In this document: in pieces, positions 9,066-16,908 of the stretch | Position numbering within the stretch: position 1 is the stretch's first letter | Layout: every line of letters starts with the position of its first letter | Assembly (NCBI GenBank): GCA_013298665.1 | Contig: JAAFIK010000018.1 | Coordinates: 1-64,000 of the forward strand | DNA: 64,000 nt | Direction of reading: 5' to 3' | Source: Chitinophagales bacterium | Lineage (GTDB): Bacteria; Bacteroidota; Bacteroidia; Chitinophagales; Chitinophagaceae | Notes under the pieces: model-generated | What the model saw: only the letters and a program-made list of their open reading frames with translations | Told to the model about the DNA's origin: nothing | Databases searched by the model: none | Program-made: the position numbers and the translations under genes

Positions 9066-9458
9066 CTACATGCCTTCTTTGTTTTTTGGCGCGTCTTTGG
9101 CATAATGCTGTACATAGGCCAGCACCTGCGTTTTTTCCGTTTCATCCAGCCTGGCCTTTGGTGCCATGCGCACCATAATACCGGTCCAGTCGGTGGTGGT
9201 ATAGTCGTCTGTTTTCTTGAGGCCATGACATTTTCCGCAGCGGGTCTCGAATACTTTTTTGCCCGACTCGATGAGGGCTACATTAATTTTCCCGGTTGCC
9301 GGATCGGGTGCGGGCGTTGCGGGTATAGCTGCGGGGGGTGGAGCGGGGGATACTTCAGCCTTTGGAGCCTCAGCAGTCTTTGGTGCCGTAGGTGCTGCTT
9401 TTGGCGTGCAACCCCACACCAGTGCAAAAAGAAGCGAAATAACAGTAATCGTTTTCAT
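9066..9458 (-). CDS. c-type cytochrome lipoprotein
   Basis: 130 aa. The signal peptide ends in a lipobox-like LVWGC (Cys17), so the protein is probably membrane-anchored by lipid. A ~35-residue linker of Ala, Pro and Lys follows, then a single cytochrome c domain with the haem-binding motif CGKCHG. MVRMAP downstream supplies a candidate axial Met, and the final helix reads KTQVLAYVQHYAKD. It should be a periplasmic electron carrier. No oxidase or reductase genes are adjacent, so its partner is unknown. It appears monocistronic. Confidence 0.88.
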   Translation of the reverse strand: MKTITVISLLFALVWGCTPKAAPTAPKTAEAPKAEVSPAPPPAAIPATPAPDPATGKINVALIESGKKVFETRCGKCHGLKKTDDYTTTDWTGIMVRMAPKARLDETEKTQVLAYVQHYAKDAPKNKEGM

Positions 9459-9629
9459 TTTTTATTGTATTGATTCAATTGCCTGCAACATAACCTCCGT
9501 GCAGAACGGTTCGGGCTATTGTTGTTGACTAAGTGGGCTAAATATACGATTTTACTCATAATAATTACAATAGCAGGTGGCGGCATATGTATGTCCGGAC
9601 AAATTAATGTTAACCCGTAAGCGCGATGA

Positions 9630-10907
9630 TCAGGGTCTGCTGATGCTGCTGCTGCCAAAATAAGGATGCAGTGCTGCCGGTAACCTGATCTCATCCGGGG
9701 TCTGGTTGTTCTCCAGCAACGCTGCAACGATGCGGGGCAGTGCCAAAGAAGAGCCATTAAGTGAGTGCAGTAATTGCGTTTTGCCAGTGGTATCCTTATA
9801 GCGGATCTTCATCCTGTTGGTTTGAAAGGTTTCAAAGTTGCTTACAGAACTGCATTCCAGCCATTTTTCCTGAGCTGAGCTGTACACTTCAAAGTCGTAT
9901 GTAAGCGCACTGGCAAAACTCATATCTCCTCCGCACAAACGAAGCAGGCGGTAGGGCAGTTCAAGATTATTGAGCAATCCTTCTATATGCGCCACCATGG
10001 CTTCTTGTGTTTCATAACTTTTGGCAGGGTCAACCAATTGTACCACTTCCACCTTATCGAACTGGTGTACACGGTTCAATCCGCGTACATCCTTGCCAAA
10101 ACTACCGGCCTCCCGGCGAAAGCAGGGGGTATAAGCGGTCATGCGGATGGGCAACTCGGTTTCCTTAACGATGGTATCCCTGTAGATATTGGTAACCGGC
10201 ACCTCTGCAGTGGGAATCAGGTAAAAACCATCTTCTGTAACATGGTACATTTGACCTTCCTTGTCGGGTAACTGGCCGGTACCGTAGGCCGTTGCTTCGT
10301 TGACTAAAAGTGGGGGCAGGTATTCTGTATAACCGGCTGCGGTATTGTAGTCGAGAAAATACTGGATGAGTGCGCGCTGAAGTTTTGCTCCCCTGCCCTT
10401 ATAGAGTGGGAATCCGCTGCCGGTGAGCCTGGCACCTGTTTCAAAATCCACGAGGTCGTATTGTTTGATCAGATCCCAATGCGGCACGGCAGCGCTGTAC
10501 AAGACGGGTTTAGTACCGCCTTCGCGAACCACCACGTTTTCTTCGGGTGTTTTCCCTTCCGGTACACTGGTATGGGGCAGGTTGGGCAGCAATACGAGTG
10601 TATCATGTATTTTTTTTTCGAGAATGGTCAGCCGCTCCTGTTTCTCCTGCAGATTGGCCTTACCCTGGCTAACCTCGTTTTTTTTATGTTCTGCGGCCTG
10701 TGTATCACCTTTGGCAATATATTGCCCGATTTCTTTTGACGCGATGTTCATCGATGCCTGCAGGGTTTCTGTTTCGGTTTTCAGCTTGCGTAGTTCTTCA
10801 TCGATGGCGATCACCTCGTCTACAAGCGACAGGTCGGCTACATGTTTCACTTTCAGCCTTTTTTTTGTAGCCTCCGGGTCTTGCCGGATCAATCCGATTT
10901 GCAACAT
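9630..10907 (-). CDS. serS: Serine--tRNA ligase
   Basis: 425 aa from the ATG at 10907. The open frame extends to 11051, but family members start MLQIGLIRQDPE. The N-terminal coiled-coil tRNA-binding arm spans about residues 30-100, rich in Lys, Glu and Gln. The class II synthetase core follows: TAEVPVTN, motif 2 FRREAGSFGKDVRGLNRVHQF, the SSVSNFETFQTNRM region, and motif 3 ending in GSSLALPRIVAALLENNQ. It charges tRNA-Ser, and also tRNA-Sec where present. A perfect -7 box on the minus strand (CAAAGGTA on plus, 10923-10930) precedes it. Confidence 0.97.
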   Translation of the reverse strand: MLQIGLIRQDPEATKKRLKVKHVADLSLVDEVIAIDEELRKLKTETETLQASMNIASKEIGQYIAKGDTQAAEHKKNEVSQGKANLQEKQERLTILEKKIHDTLVLLPNLPHTSVPEGKTPEENVVVREGGTKPVLYSAAVPHWDLIKQYDLVDFETGARLTGSGFPLYKGRGAKLQRALIQYFLDYNTAAGYTEYLPPLLVNEATAYGTGQLPDKEGQMYHVTEDGFYLIPTAEVPVTNIYRDTIVKETELPIRMTAYTPCFRREAGSFGKDVRGLNRVHQFDKVEVVQLVDPAKSYETQEAMVAHIEGLLNNLELPYRLLRLCGGDMSFASALTYDFEVYSSAQEKWLECSSVSNFETFQTNRMKIRYKDTTGKTQLLHSLNGSSLALPRIVAALLENNQTPDEIRLPAALHPYFGSSSISRP

Positions 10908-10922
10908 GGTCTTTTTTTGCCC

Positions 10923-10930
10923 CAAAGGTA
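10923..10930 (-). promoter_or_regulatory. -7 promoter box for serS
   Basis: The plus strand reads CAAAGGTA, which is TACCTTTG on the minus strand and fits the Bacteroidota TAnnTTTG element. It ends 15 nt before the serS ATG. Confidence 0.55.
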
Positions 10931-11030
10931 ACGGAAGGCGGGGACAAGAGCAACGCCGGTGGTGGGGCTTGCGGGAGGAAATGTATGCTTCGGTGAACAG
11001 CGCTTTGTCCGAAAATCGGCAGCATACCCT

Positions 11031-11038
11031 TATTTTTG
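11031..11038 (+). promoter_or_regulatory. -7 promoter box 4 nt before an ATG
   Basis: TATTTTTG matches TAnnTTTG and stands 4 nt before the ATG at 11043, so transcription may start at or very near the start codon. Confidence 0.5.
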
Positions 11039-11042
11039 TGCT

Positions 11043-11396
11043 ATGCAACACATACAGGACGATCTGCAGGGGCGGTGGTGGGCATTAGAAGCAAAATTAA
11101 TGGAGCGCTTTGGTAAAAAGCCTGACCTTAATGCAATCCTTATGCTTATTGGTATGCAGGAAACGGGGAAAACGGGCGATACGGTAGATAAGGAAGCAAA
11201 GCAGGATTTGATGCACGTAGCTGTATGTACATTGCTGGCCACCAGTGGGTATTACGCACTCGAAGGACACGATGATGAGGGTTGGCCCCACTTTGCTCAA
11301 CTCAGGGCATTGCCGGAATACAACCTGATTGAACAGGAAAATTTTTTAAAGGATCATATCCTGCTGTATTTTCAACATCAGGGATTTATTGACTAA
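11043..11396 (+). CDS. Conserved hypothetical protein, ~117 aa
   Basis: 117 aa from the ATG at 11043, which directly follows a -7 box. The sequence is soluble and mostly helical with several conserved-looking Trp, Gly and His (GRWWALEAKL, GMQETGK, TLLATSGYYALEGHDDEGWPH). It matches the character of a small Bacteroidota-wide protein without known function. No catalytic or binding motif can be named. The cyclophilin gene begins 16 nt after its stop on the same strand, so the two are probably co-transcribed. Confidence 0.7.
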   Translation: MQHIQDDLQGRWWALEAKLMERFGKKPDLNAILMLIGMQETGKTGDTVDKEAKQDLMHVAVCTLLATSGYYALEGHDDEGWPHFAQLRALPEYNLIEQENFLKDHILLYFQHQGFID

Positions 11397-11412
11397 AACA
11401 GTTGAACAGATC

Positions 11413-12174
11413 ATGAAACCAGTACTCGCTATTTTTATTGCTATGCTCATGTGCGCAAATATTATGGCACAGGTTAAACCAGCACAGAAACGCACTACCA
11501 CCAAAAAAGTAAATCCGGCTTATCAGAAGACGAGCAAGCCAATCGGCATCTCTCCCATCGGAACCAAACCAGGTATCCGGGTCAAAATCACCACCGACTC
11601 CGGCGTTATTCTTGTGCGGCTCTACGACTCCACGCCACTGCACCGCGACAATTTTGTAACGCTGGTGAAAAAGCGTTTTTACGACAGCCTGCTTTTTCAC
11701 CGGGTCATCCAGGGTTTTATGATCCAGGGAGGCGATCCGCAGAGTAAAAATGCCGTAGCTGGTGCAATGCTGGGTAATGGTGGAGATGATATGGAGCGCA
11801 TACCTGCAGAATTCCGCTCCACACTGTTTCACAAAAGAGGGGTACTGGCTGCCGCCCGGGACGGCAACCCGCAGAAAGCGAGCAGCGCCTGCCAGTTCTA
11901 CCTTGTGCAGGGACGTAAAATGACTGATCAGGAGCTTGATAAGGCTGAGGCAGCTACGGGTAGAAAATACAGTATTACGGAAAGGATGATCTATAAGAAC
12001 ATTGGCGGTACTCCCTGGTTAGACGGGGGCTATACCGTTTTTGGAGAAGTTGAGTTTGGGCTGGATGTGATTGATAAGATTGCGGGAGTGCCTAAAGATG
12101 GGAATGACCGGCCGATTGGCGATGTGCATATGAAAATGGAGGTTGTTGAGGTAAAAACAAAAGCTCGCCGTTGA
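11413..12174 (+). CDS. Secreted cyclophilin-type peptidyl-prolyl cis-trans isomerase
   Basis: 253 aa from the ATG at 11413, giving a good signal peptide (MKPVLAIFIAMLMCANIMAQ). A basic linker is followed by a cyclophilin domain with the FHRVIQGFMIQGGDP signature, the DGNPQKASSACQFYLVQG core strand, and TPWLDGGYTVFGEV near the end. It should accelerate proline isomerisation of folding envelope proteins in the periplasm. A longer loop (about residues 170-200, KMTDQELDKAEAATG) is typical of Bacteroidota secreted cyclophilins. Its upstream neighbour is the 117-aa protein, and gcvH follows. Confidence 0.93.
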   Translation: MKPVLAIFIAMLMCANIMAQVKPAQKRTTTKKVNPAYQKTSKPIGISPIGTKPGIRVKITTDSGVILVRLYDSTPLHRDNFVTLVKKRFYDSLLFHRVIQGFMIQGGDPQSKNAVAGAMLGNGGDDMERIPAEFRSTLFHKRGVLAAARDGNPQKASSACQFYLVQGRKMTDQELDKAEAATGRKYSITERMIYKNIGGTPWLDGGYTVFGEVEFGLDVIDKIAGVPKDGNDRPIGDVHMKMEVVEVKTKARR

Positions 12175-12232
12175 TCAAAAAACAATTATTTTGCAGGATA
12201 AATCAATCATCAAATTTTCAAATTTCGTTTCA

Positions 12233-12610
12233 ATGAATCTTCCTTCCAACCTCCGCTATACCAAAGACCACGAATGGATATCTCTGGATGGCAATACTGC
12301 TACCATCGGGATTACTGATTTTGCACAGCAGGAACTGGGTGATATCGTATATGTTGACATCAATACTGCGGGTAAAGCGCTTGCGGCTGAAACTGTGTTT
12401 GGCAGCGTGGAAGCGGTTAAAACGGTGAGTGATCTTTTTTTGCCGGTGGCGGGTACCATTACCGAAGTAAACCCCGTGCTTAACAACCAGCCCGAGCTGG
12501 TTAATACTGCTCCGTATACGGATGGCTGGATGATTAAAATGACTGTTGATAACCCCGCTGATGTGGAAGCCCTTATGGATGCTGCTGCATACGAAGCGCT
12601 GGTAGGATAA
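12233..12610 (+). CDS. gcvH: Glycine cleavage system H protein
   Basis: 125 aa from the ATG at 12233. The open frame begins at 12191, but the family start is MNLPSNLRYTKDHEW. The lipoyl-carrier domain is complete: KDHEW, ITDFAQQELGDIVYV, and the lipoylation site in SVEAVKTVSD, where the Lys carries the lipoyl group. The protein shuttles the aminomethyl group between the P, T and L proteins. No other gcv genes are in the window. The vanZ-like gene starts 15 nt after its stop, which suggests co-transcription. Confidence 0.97.
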   Translation: MNLPSNLRYTKDHEWISLDGNTATIGITDFAQQELGDIVYVDINTAGKALAAETVFGSVEAVKTVSDLFLPVAGTITEVNPVLNNQPELVNTAPYTDGWMIKMTVDNPADVEALMDAAAYEALVG

Positions 12611-12625
12611 GCAGACGGAAACTAC

Positions 12626-13003
12626 ATGCAAAAAAGAATAAAACCCGCTTTTAAATCCTTTTTACCAGGCATTGCCTGGTTTTTTGTTGTGTTGCTCCTG
12701 CTCTGCCTTCCCGGCAACCAACTACCCAGAAGCAAACTGTTCGCCATCATTTTTTTCGATAAAATGATACATGTTGGGTGCTTTGCCCTGCTGGTGTTTC
12801 TTTTCTATTGGCCTATGCGGCAACAGGATGGCCGCCACCAATACCTGGCAAGGTTATGCATGGCCACCATTATCTGGGGGATTACCAGTGAACTGATCCA
12901 GAAGTATTTTATCCCCTACCGCAGCTTTGACTGGTTCGACTGGCTGGCCGACAGTACCGGGGTATTACTGGCTGGCGCGGTATTGAAACGATGGCCAAAA
13001 TAG
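12626..13003 (+). CDS. VanZ-like small membrane protein
   Basis: 125 aa with four transmembrane helices: IAWFFVVLLLLCLPG, MIHVGCFALLVFLFYW, LCMATIIWGITSELIQKYF and the final DSTGVLLAGAVL segment. The pattern KMIHVGCF, then ITSELIQ, then R.FDWFDWLADSTGV is the standard VanZ arrangement. VanZ-like proteins are widespread in Bacteroidota, and most have no known role despite the name from glycopeptide resistance. A resistance function should not be assumed. Confidence 0.85.
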   Translation: MQKRIKPAFKSFLPGIAWFFVVLLLLCLPGNQLPRSKLFAIIFFDKMIHVGCFALLVFLFYWPMRQQDGRHQYLARLCMATIIWGITSELIQKYFIPYRSFDWFDWLADSTGVLLAGAVLKRWPK

Positions 13004-13147
13004 CCTGCTTTTGCTGGTTGCGGCATTATTTTACTGGTATGGCAGGGCTAAAATCCCCCCTGCTGCTGTTCTTCAGGATTAAATCATTCGCGAAACGGTA
13101 TGGATTTACACATTTTATATTACCTTTACCCTCTTCGATAATTTTTT

Positions 13148-13930
13148 ATGCAATACAATACAGTAAGAAACCACCTCGTGATGAAGGAGTATGGTCGTCA
13201 CATTCAGCGGATGGTGGAACATCTCCTTAGGATAGAGGACAGGGAAGAAAGACAGAATAACGCATATACAGTCATAGAACTGATGGGTTTTCTGAACCCT
13301 CACCTCAAGAACGTGGAAGATTTCAGGCACAAGCTCTGGGATCACCTGTTCCTCATCAGCGATTTTAAGTTAGATGTAGACAGTCCTTACCCCATCCCTA
13401 CGAGGGAAACACTTAAGGCCAGGCCAGACCGGCTGATCTATCCCAAACGCTATCCACGCTATAATCACCTCGGTAAGAATATCGAGATTGTGATTAATAA
13501 AGCCCTTAATGAAAGTGATGCTGACAAGCGCCAGGGTTTTGCCAATGCCATCGCTTACTACATGAAACTTGTGTATAGCAACTGGCATAAAGAGTTGATG
13601 CACGACGATACCATTCAGAATGAACTCAACGTTATTACTAAGGGACAACTTGAGTTTAATAATAAACCCTTTGTGAAACACCGGGTAGATATCCGTCCGG
13701 AGCGTGACGAATATGCCCGTGGCAATACCCGCAATGTGCGTGGCAACTACGGTCAGCGTGCAAACAATCGTGATGGTAACAGCCGTGACGGTAATAGCCG
13801 CGATGGCAACAGCCGAAACGACCGCGACAATCGTATGGGTAATGGCAATAACCGCGACAACCGTATGGGCGGCAATGGTAACAACCGCGACCGCAACAAC
13901 CGTAATCCTTACGGAAAAAAAAGATTTTAG
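13148..13930 (+). CDS. DUF4290 protein with low-complexity Asn/Arg/Asp/Gly tail
   Basis: 260 aa. Residues 1-~180 are a soluble, mainly helical DUF4290 domain (GRHIQRMVEHLL, NPHLKNVEDFRHKLWDHL, KRYPRYNHLGKNIE), a conserved Bacteroidota family of unknown function. The last ~70 residues are repetitive and disordered. Three RDGNS-type repeats are followed by two copies of a longer unit with NNRDNRMG, then NNRDRNNRN. Such basic, Asn/Gly-rich tails often bind RNA, but this is inference. A strong terminator follows at 13954-14002, so transcription probably ends here. Confidence 0.85.
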   Translation: MQYNTVRNHLVMKEYGRHIQRMVEHLLRIEDREERQNNAYTVIELMGFLNPHLKNVEDFRHKLWDHLFLISDFKLDVDSPYPIPTRETLKARPDRLIYPKRYPRYNHLGKNIEIVINKALNESDADKRQGFANAIAYYMKLVYSNWHKELMHDDTIQNELNVITKGQLEFNNKPFVKHRVDIRPERDEYARGNTRNVRGNYGQRANNRDGNSRDGNSRDGNSRNDRDNRMGNGNNRDNRMGGNGNNRDRNNRNPYGKKRF

Positions 13931-13953
13931 TAATTTTTAAGATAGGCTGTAAG

Positions 13954-14002
13954 CAATCCTGATCGGGTAACAATACATTGTTCTGATCAGGATTGTTTTT
14001 TT
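13954..14002 (+). terminator. Rho-independent terminator after the DUF4290 gene
   Basis: CAATCCTGATC (13954-13964) pairs perfectly with GATCAGGATTG (13985-13995) and is followed by seven T. The loop itself contains a smaller AACAAT/ATTGTT hairpin. The element separates the DUF4290 gene from the murA promoter. Confidence 0.85.
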
Positions 14003-14041
14003 ATGACCCTGCTGATCTTTTCAACTTCCCCGGCGAACCCC

Positions 14042-14049
14042 TATTTTTG
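14042..14049 (+). promoter_or_regulatory. -7 promoter box of murA
   Basis: TATTTTTG fits TAnnTTTG, lies just beyond the preceding terminator and ends 4 nt before the murA ATG at 14054. The transcript could be leaderless or nearly so. Confidence 0.55.
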
Positions 14050-14053
14050 TGTC

Positions 14054-15361
14054 ATGGCATCATTTGAAGTAACAGGCGGTAAAAGACTTTCGGGTAGCAT
14101 TACTCCGCAAGGCGCCAAGAACGAAGCACTACAGATCATTTCCGGCGTATTGCTTACCCCGGAAAAAATGACAATTCATAATATCCCGGATATACTCGAT
14201 GTAAACCTGCTTATTGAACTCCTGGGCGAACTGGGTGTGAAGATTGAGCGCGTTGGCAAACACAGCATCGTTTTTCAGGCCGATGACGTGAATATCGACT
14301 ATCTCCACAGCGAAGCCTATCATAAAAAGAGCGGCCGCTTACGTGGTTCTGTTATGCTTGCCGGTCCTATGCTGGCGCGGTACAAAAAAGCATTTATTCC
14401 CAAGCCTGGCGGTGACAAGATCGGCCGCCGAAGGCTGGATACGCATATTATTGGCTTTGAAAAGCTGGGCGCAACATTTACTTTTCATCCGGAAGACGGA
14501 TTTTTTCACCTGGAAGCGCCACGTTTGCGGGGTTGCCATATGCTGCTTGATGAGCCAAGTGTAACGGGAACGGCCAACCTGCTCATGGCAGCAGTAATGG
14601 CTGAGGGAATTACTACTATTTATAACGCCGCCTGCGAACCATACCTGCAGCAGCTTTGCCGTATGCTCAACCGCATGGGTGCAAAGATCAGTGGTGTGGG
14701 AAGTAATCTGCTTCGTATTGAAGGTGTTGAAGCACTTGGCGGAACCGAACATACGATGTTGCCCGATATGATTGAGGTAGGCAGCTTTATCGGGCTTGCG
14801 GCAATGACACGCGGCGATATCACCATCAAAAACGCAGGTATTGAGCACCTGGGCATCATCCCTGAAAAGTTCAGCCAGTTGGGCATCGCTATGCAGTTCG
14901 ATGGAGATGATATTCATGTGCCTGCGCAGGAGTTTTACGATATTCAAACCTTTCTTGATGGCAGCGTACTTACCATTTACGACCATCCATGGCCCGGCTT
15001 TACACCCGATTTGCTGAGTATTATACTGGTTACTGCCATACAAGCCAGGGGCAGTGTACTTATTCACCAGAAAATGTTTGAGAGCCGCCTTTTCTTTGTG
15101 GATAAACTCATTGATATGGGTGCACGGATTGTACTCTGCGATCCTCATCGTGCGGTAGTCATCGGTCTTGAACGGGAATTGGCACTCAGGGGGATTACCA
15201 TGAGTAGTCCTGACATCCGCGCAGGTGTGGCACTGCTCATCGCCGCACTGAGTGCGGAGGGTAAAAGCACCATCCAGAATATTGAACAGATTGACAGGGG
15301 TTATCAATACATCGATCAAAGGTTGCTGGCGCTTGGGGCAGATATCCGAAGGGTTCCCTAA
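14054..15361 (+). CDS. murA: UDP-N-acetylglucosamine 1-carboxyvinyltransferase
   Basis: 435 aa from the ATG at 14054, the family start MASFEVTGGKRLSG. The EPSP-synthase fold is present: GAKNEALQI with the substrate Lys, VTGTANLLMAAVMAEG, and the DIRAGVALLIAAL segment near the end. MurA transfers enolpyruvate from PEP to UDP-GlcNAc, the first committed step of peptidoglycan synthesis, in the cytosol. The loop that carries the catalytic, fosfomycin-binding Cys in E. coli MurA (GGCTIGARP) reads GGDKIGRRR here. Asp121, codon 14414-14416, replaces the Cys. Such Asp variants are active and intrinsically fosfomycin-resistant in other bacteria. Transcription probably starts at the -7 box just upstream. 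Confidence 0.96.
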   Translation: MASFEVTGGKRLSGSITPQGAKNEALQIISGVLLTPEKMTIHNIPDILDVNLLIELLGELGVKIERVGKHSIVFQADDVNIDYLHSEAYHKKSGRLRGSVMLAGPMLARYKKAFIPKPGGDKIGRRRLDTHIIGFEKLGATFTFHPEDGFFHLEAPRLRGCHMLLDEPSVTGTANLLMAAVMAEGITTIYNAACEPYLQQLCRMLNRMGAKISGVGSNLLRIEGVEALGGTEHTMLPDMIEVGSFIGLAAMTRGDITIKNAGIEHLGIIPEKFSQLGIAMQFDGDDIHVPAQEFYDIQTFLDGSVLTIYDHPWPGFTPDLLSIILVTAIQARGSVLIHQKMFESRLFFVDKLIDMGARIVLCDPHRAVVIGLERELALRGITMSSPDIRAGVALLIAALSAEGKSTIQNIEQIDRGYQYIDQRLLALGADIRRVP

Positions 15362-15417
15362 CTTGCTGCCGGGTGCAGCCTGCTTCAACAACCGCTTCTG
15401 TATCCCTTCATTTGCCC

Positions 15418-15425
15418 TACCTTTG
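15418..15425 (+). promoter_or_regulatory. -7 promoter box of ubiE/menG
   Basis: TACCTTTG fits TAnnTTTG and ends 5 nt before the ATG at 15431. It gives a short or absent leader. Confidence 0.5.
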
Positions 15426-15430
15426 CCGTC

Positions 15431-16174
15431 ATGACAGAGTTTGCACATGATGGGGTAGTGCCGTACAAGGATTCGAAGTTGAACAAGAAGGAGCAGGTTG
15501 CTGCCATGTTCAATGATATTGCCTTCCGGTACGATTTTCTGAATCGTTTCCTGAGTGGGGGTATTGACATCCGTTGGCGGAAAAAAGCATTACAGGAGCT
15601 GAAATCACTTGCACCCAAACAGGTGCTGGATGTGGCTACCGGTACCGCCGATGTGGCCATGCTGGCCGCTGCAATGCTCAAACCTGAAAAAATAACCGGT
15701 ATTGATATCAGCGATGGTATGCTGGATGTGGGTCGTAAAAAGATTGCCAGAGCCGGGTTGTCGGGCATGATTGAGTTGTTAAACGGAGATAGTGAGACAA
15801 TAAATTTCCCTGATCACACGTTTGATGCCGTAACGGTGGCATTTGGGGTACGTAACTTCGAAAACCTTGAGAAAGGACTGGCCGAAATCAAACGGGTACT
15901 CAAGCCCGGTGGTAAGCTTGTCGTTCTTGAATTTTCTCAACCCCGGAAGTCAGTCGCCAAAGGATTCTATACCCTGTACATGAAAATCGTAACCCCTAAC
16001 ATGGGTAAGCTTTTTTCGAAAAACCGCAACGCATACCAATATCTCGATGAATCCATCAGGAAGTTTCCCGAAGGGGCAAACTTTATTCAAATCCTGGACA
16101 GGCTGGGATATCAACAGACGTATTGTAAATCATTGAGCTTAGGTATATGCAGCATATATTGCGGACAAAAATAA
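15431..16174 (+). CDS. ubiE: Demethylmenaquinone methyltransferase (UbiE/MenG)
   Basis: 247 aa. Class I SAM methyltransferase of the UbiE family: MFNDIAFRYDFLNRFLSGGID at the start, the SAM motif VLDVATGTADVAM, GIDISDGMLDVGRKK, VAFGVRNFENLEKGL and the LKPGGKLVVLEFSQP strand. It methylates demethylmenaquinone to menaquinone, the main respiratory quinone of Bacteroidota. The C-terminus, YCKSLSLGICSIYCGQK, is typical for the phylum. The last 28 nt overlap the start of the porT-like gene, so the two are translationally coupled, an arrangement known from gliding Bacteroidota. Confidence 0.95.
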   Translation: MTEFAHDGVVPYKDSKLNKKEQVAAMFNDIAFRYDFLNRFLSGGIDIRWRKKALQELKSLAPKQVLDVATGTADVAMLAAAMLKPEKITGIDISDGMLDVGRKKIARAGLSGMIELLNGDSETINFPDHTFDAVTVAFGVRNFENLEKGLAEIKRVLKPGGKLVVLEFSQPRKSVAKGFYTLYMKIVTPNMGKLFSKNRNAYQYLDESIRKFPEGANFIQILDRLGYQQTYCKSLSLGICSIYCGQK

Positions 16175-16872
16175 CTTTCCTCCTCGCAGGAGTTTTTATA
16201 TTCTCTTCTTCTCTTTTTGCTCAATTGCGGGAGAGCATCAACCTGCCCGATCACGACGACAAGCCCTATCATTTTGGTATTAATCTCGGTTTCAATAAAT
16301 CGCATTTCAGTTTTGATCACCATCCGCGTTTTCTGCAGTATGATACAGTAAATGTGGTGGAAAGCATCAACAGCAGCGGGCTTAACCTGGCCTGGCTGGT
16401 CAGTTTCCGCCTCAGCGATCATTTTAATATCCGCACTTATCCCCTCAACCTGACGTTTACAGAGAAAGCATTTGAATACAACCTCAAGTATCTCGAATTC
16501 GGGGAAAGGAACCCTGTTGTAAAAAAGATACAATCGATTTCACTGGCACTACCGGTGCAACTTCAGTTTACAAGCGACCGGATTAACAATTTTAAGGTGT
16601 ATACCATTGCCGGAGCCCGGGCAGAATATGACCTTGCAGCCAACGCAGGTGCCAGAAAAACGGAGAACCTTATCAAGCTGAAGAAATTTGATTTCAGTGT
16701 GGAAGCGGGTGTGGGGTTTCATTTTTACTTTCCCGTTTTTGTACTTACGCCGGAACTGAAAGTAGGCTGGGGGTTTTCCGATCTGCACAGCCGCGATGTA
16801 AACCTGAAGTTTTCCAATGTCATCAGCCATATCAATTCCCGTATGATCAGCTTTTCACTCACGGTTGAATAG
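16147..16872 (+). CDS. porT: PorT/SprT-like outer-membrane beta-barrel protein
   Basis: 241 aa. A signal peptide (residues ~1-25, ending SLFAQ) is followed by a small beta-barrel with alternating hydrophobic/polar strands (YHFGINLGFNKSHFSF, LNLAWLVSFRLSDHFNIR, VEAGVGFHFYFPVFVLTPEL) and a terminal aromatic strand. Length, the GFHFYFPVFVLTPELKVGWG region and the position overlapping ubiE all match PorT of P. gingivalis and SprT of Flavobacterium, a component needed for T9SS protein export and gliding. The match is from recollection of the family, not from an alignment. The PorT call also fits gldF/gldG and a T9SS sorting domain elsewhere in the window. Confidence 0.75.
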   Translation: MQHILRTKITFLLAGVFIFSSSLFAQLRESINLPDHDDKPYHFGINLGFNKSHFSFDHHPRFLQYDTVNVVESINSSGLNLAWLVSFRLSDHFNIRTYPLNLTFTEKAFEYNLKYLEFGERNPVVKKIQSISLALPVQLQFTSDRINNFKVYTIAGARAEYDLAANAGARKTENLIKLKKFDFSVEAGVGFHFYFPVFVLTPELKVGWGFSDLHSRDVNLKFSNVISHINSRMISFSLTVE

Positions 16873-16908
16873 TGGCTTGCCGTAGTCTGCCCATACCATT
16901 TTGCCCGG

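Noticed and set aside
12626..13003. Glycopeptide resistance gene vanZ
   Set aside because: Only the common VanZ-like membrane fold is present, with no other van genes; the name does not imply resistance.
14339..15448. Open frame of 369 codons on the minus strand
   Set aside because: Antisense to murA, which has complete family motifs; the translation shows no recognisable domain and unusual composition.
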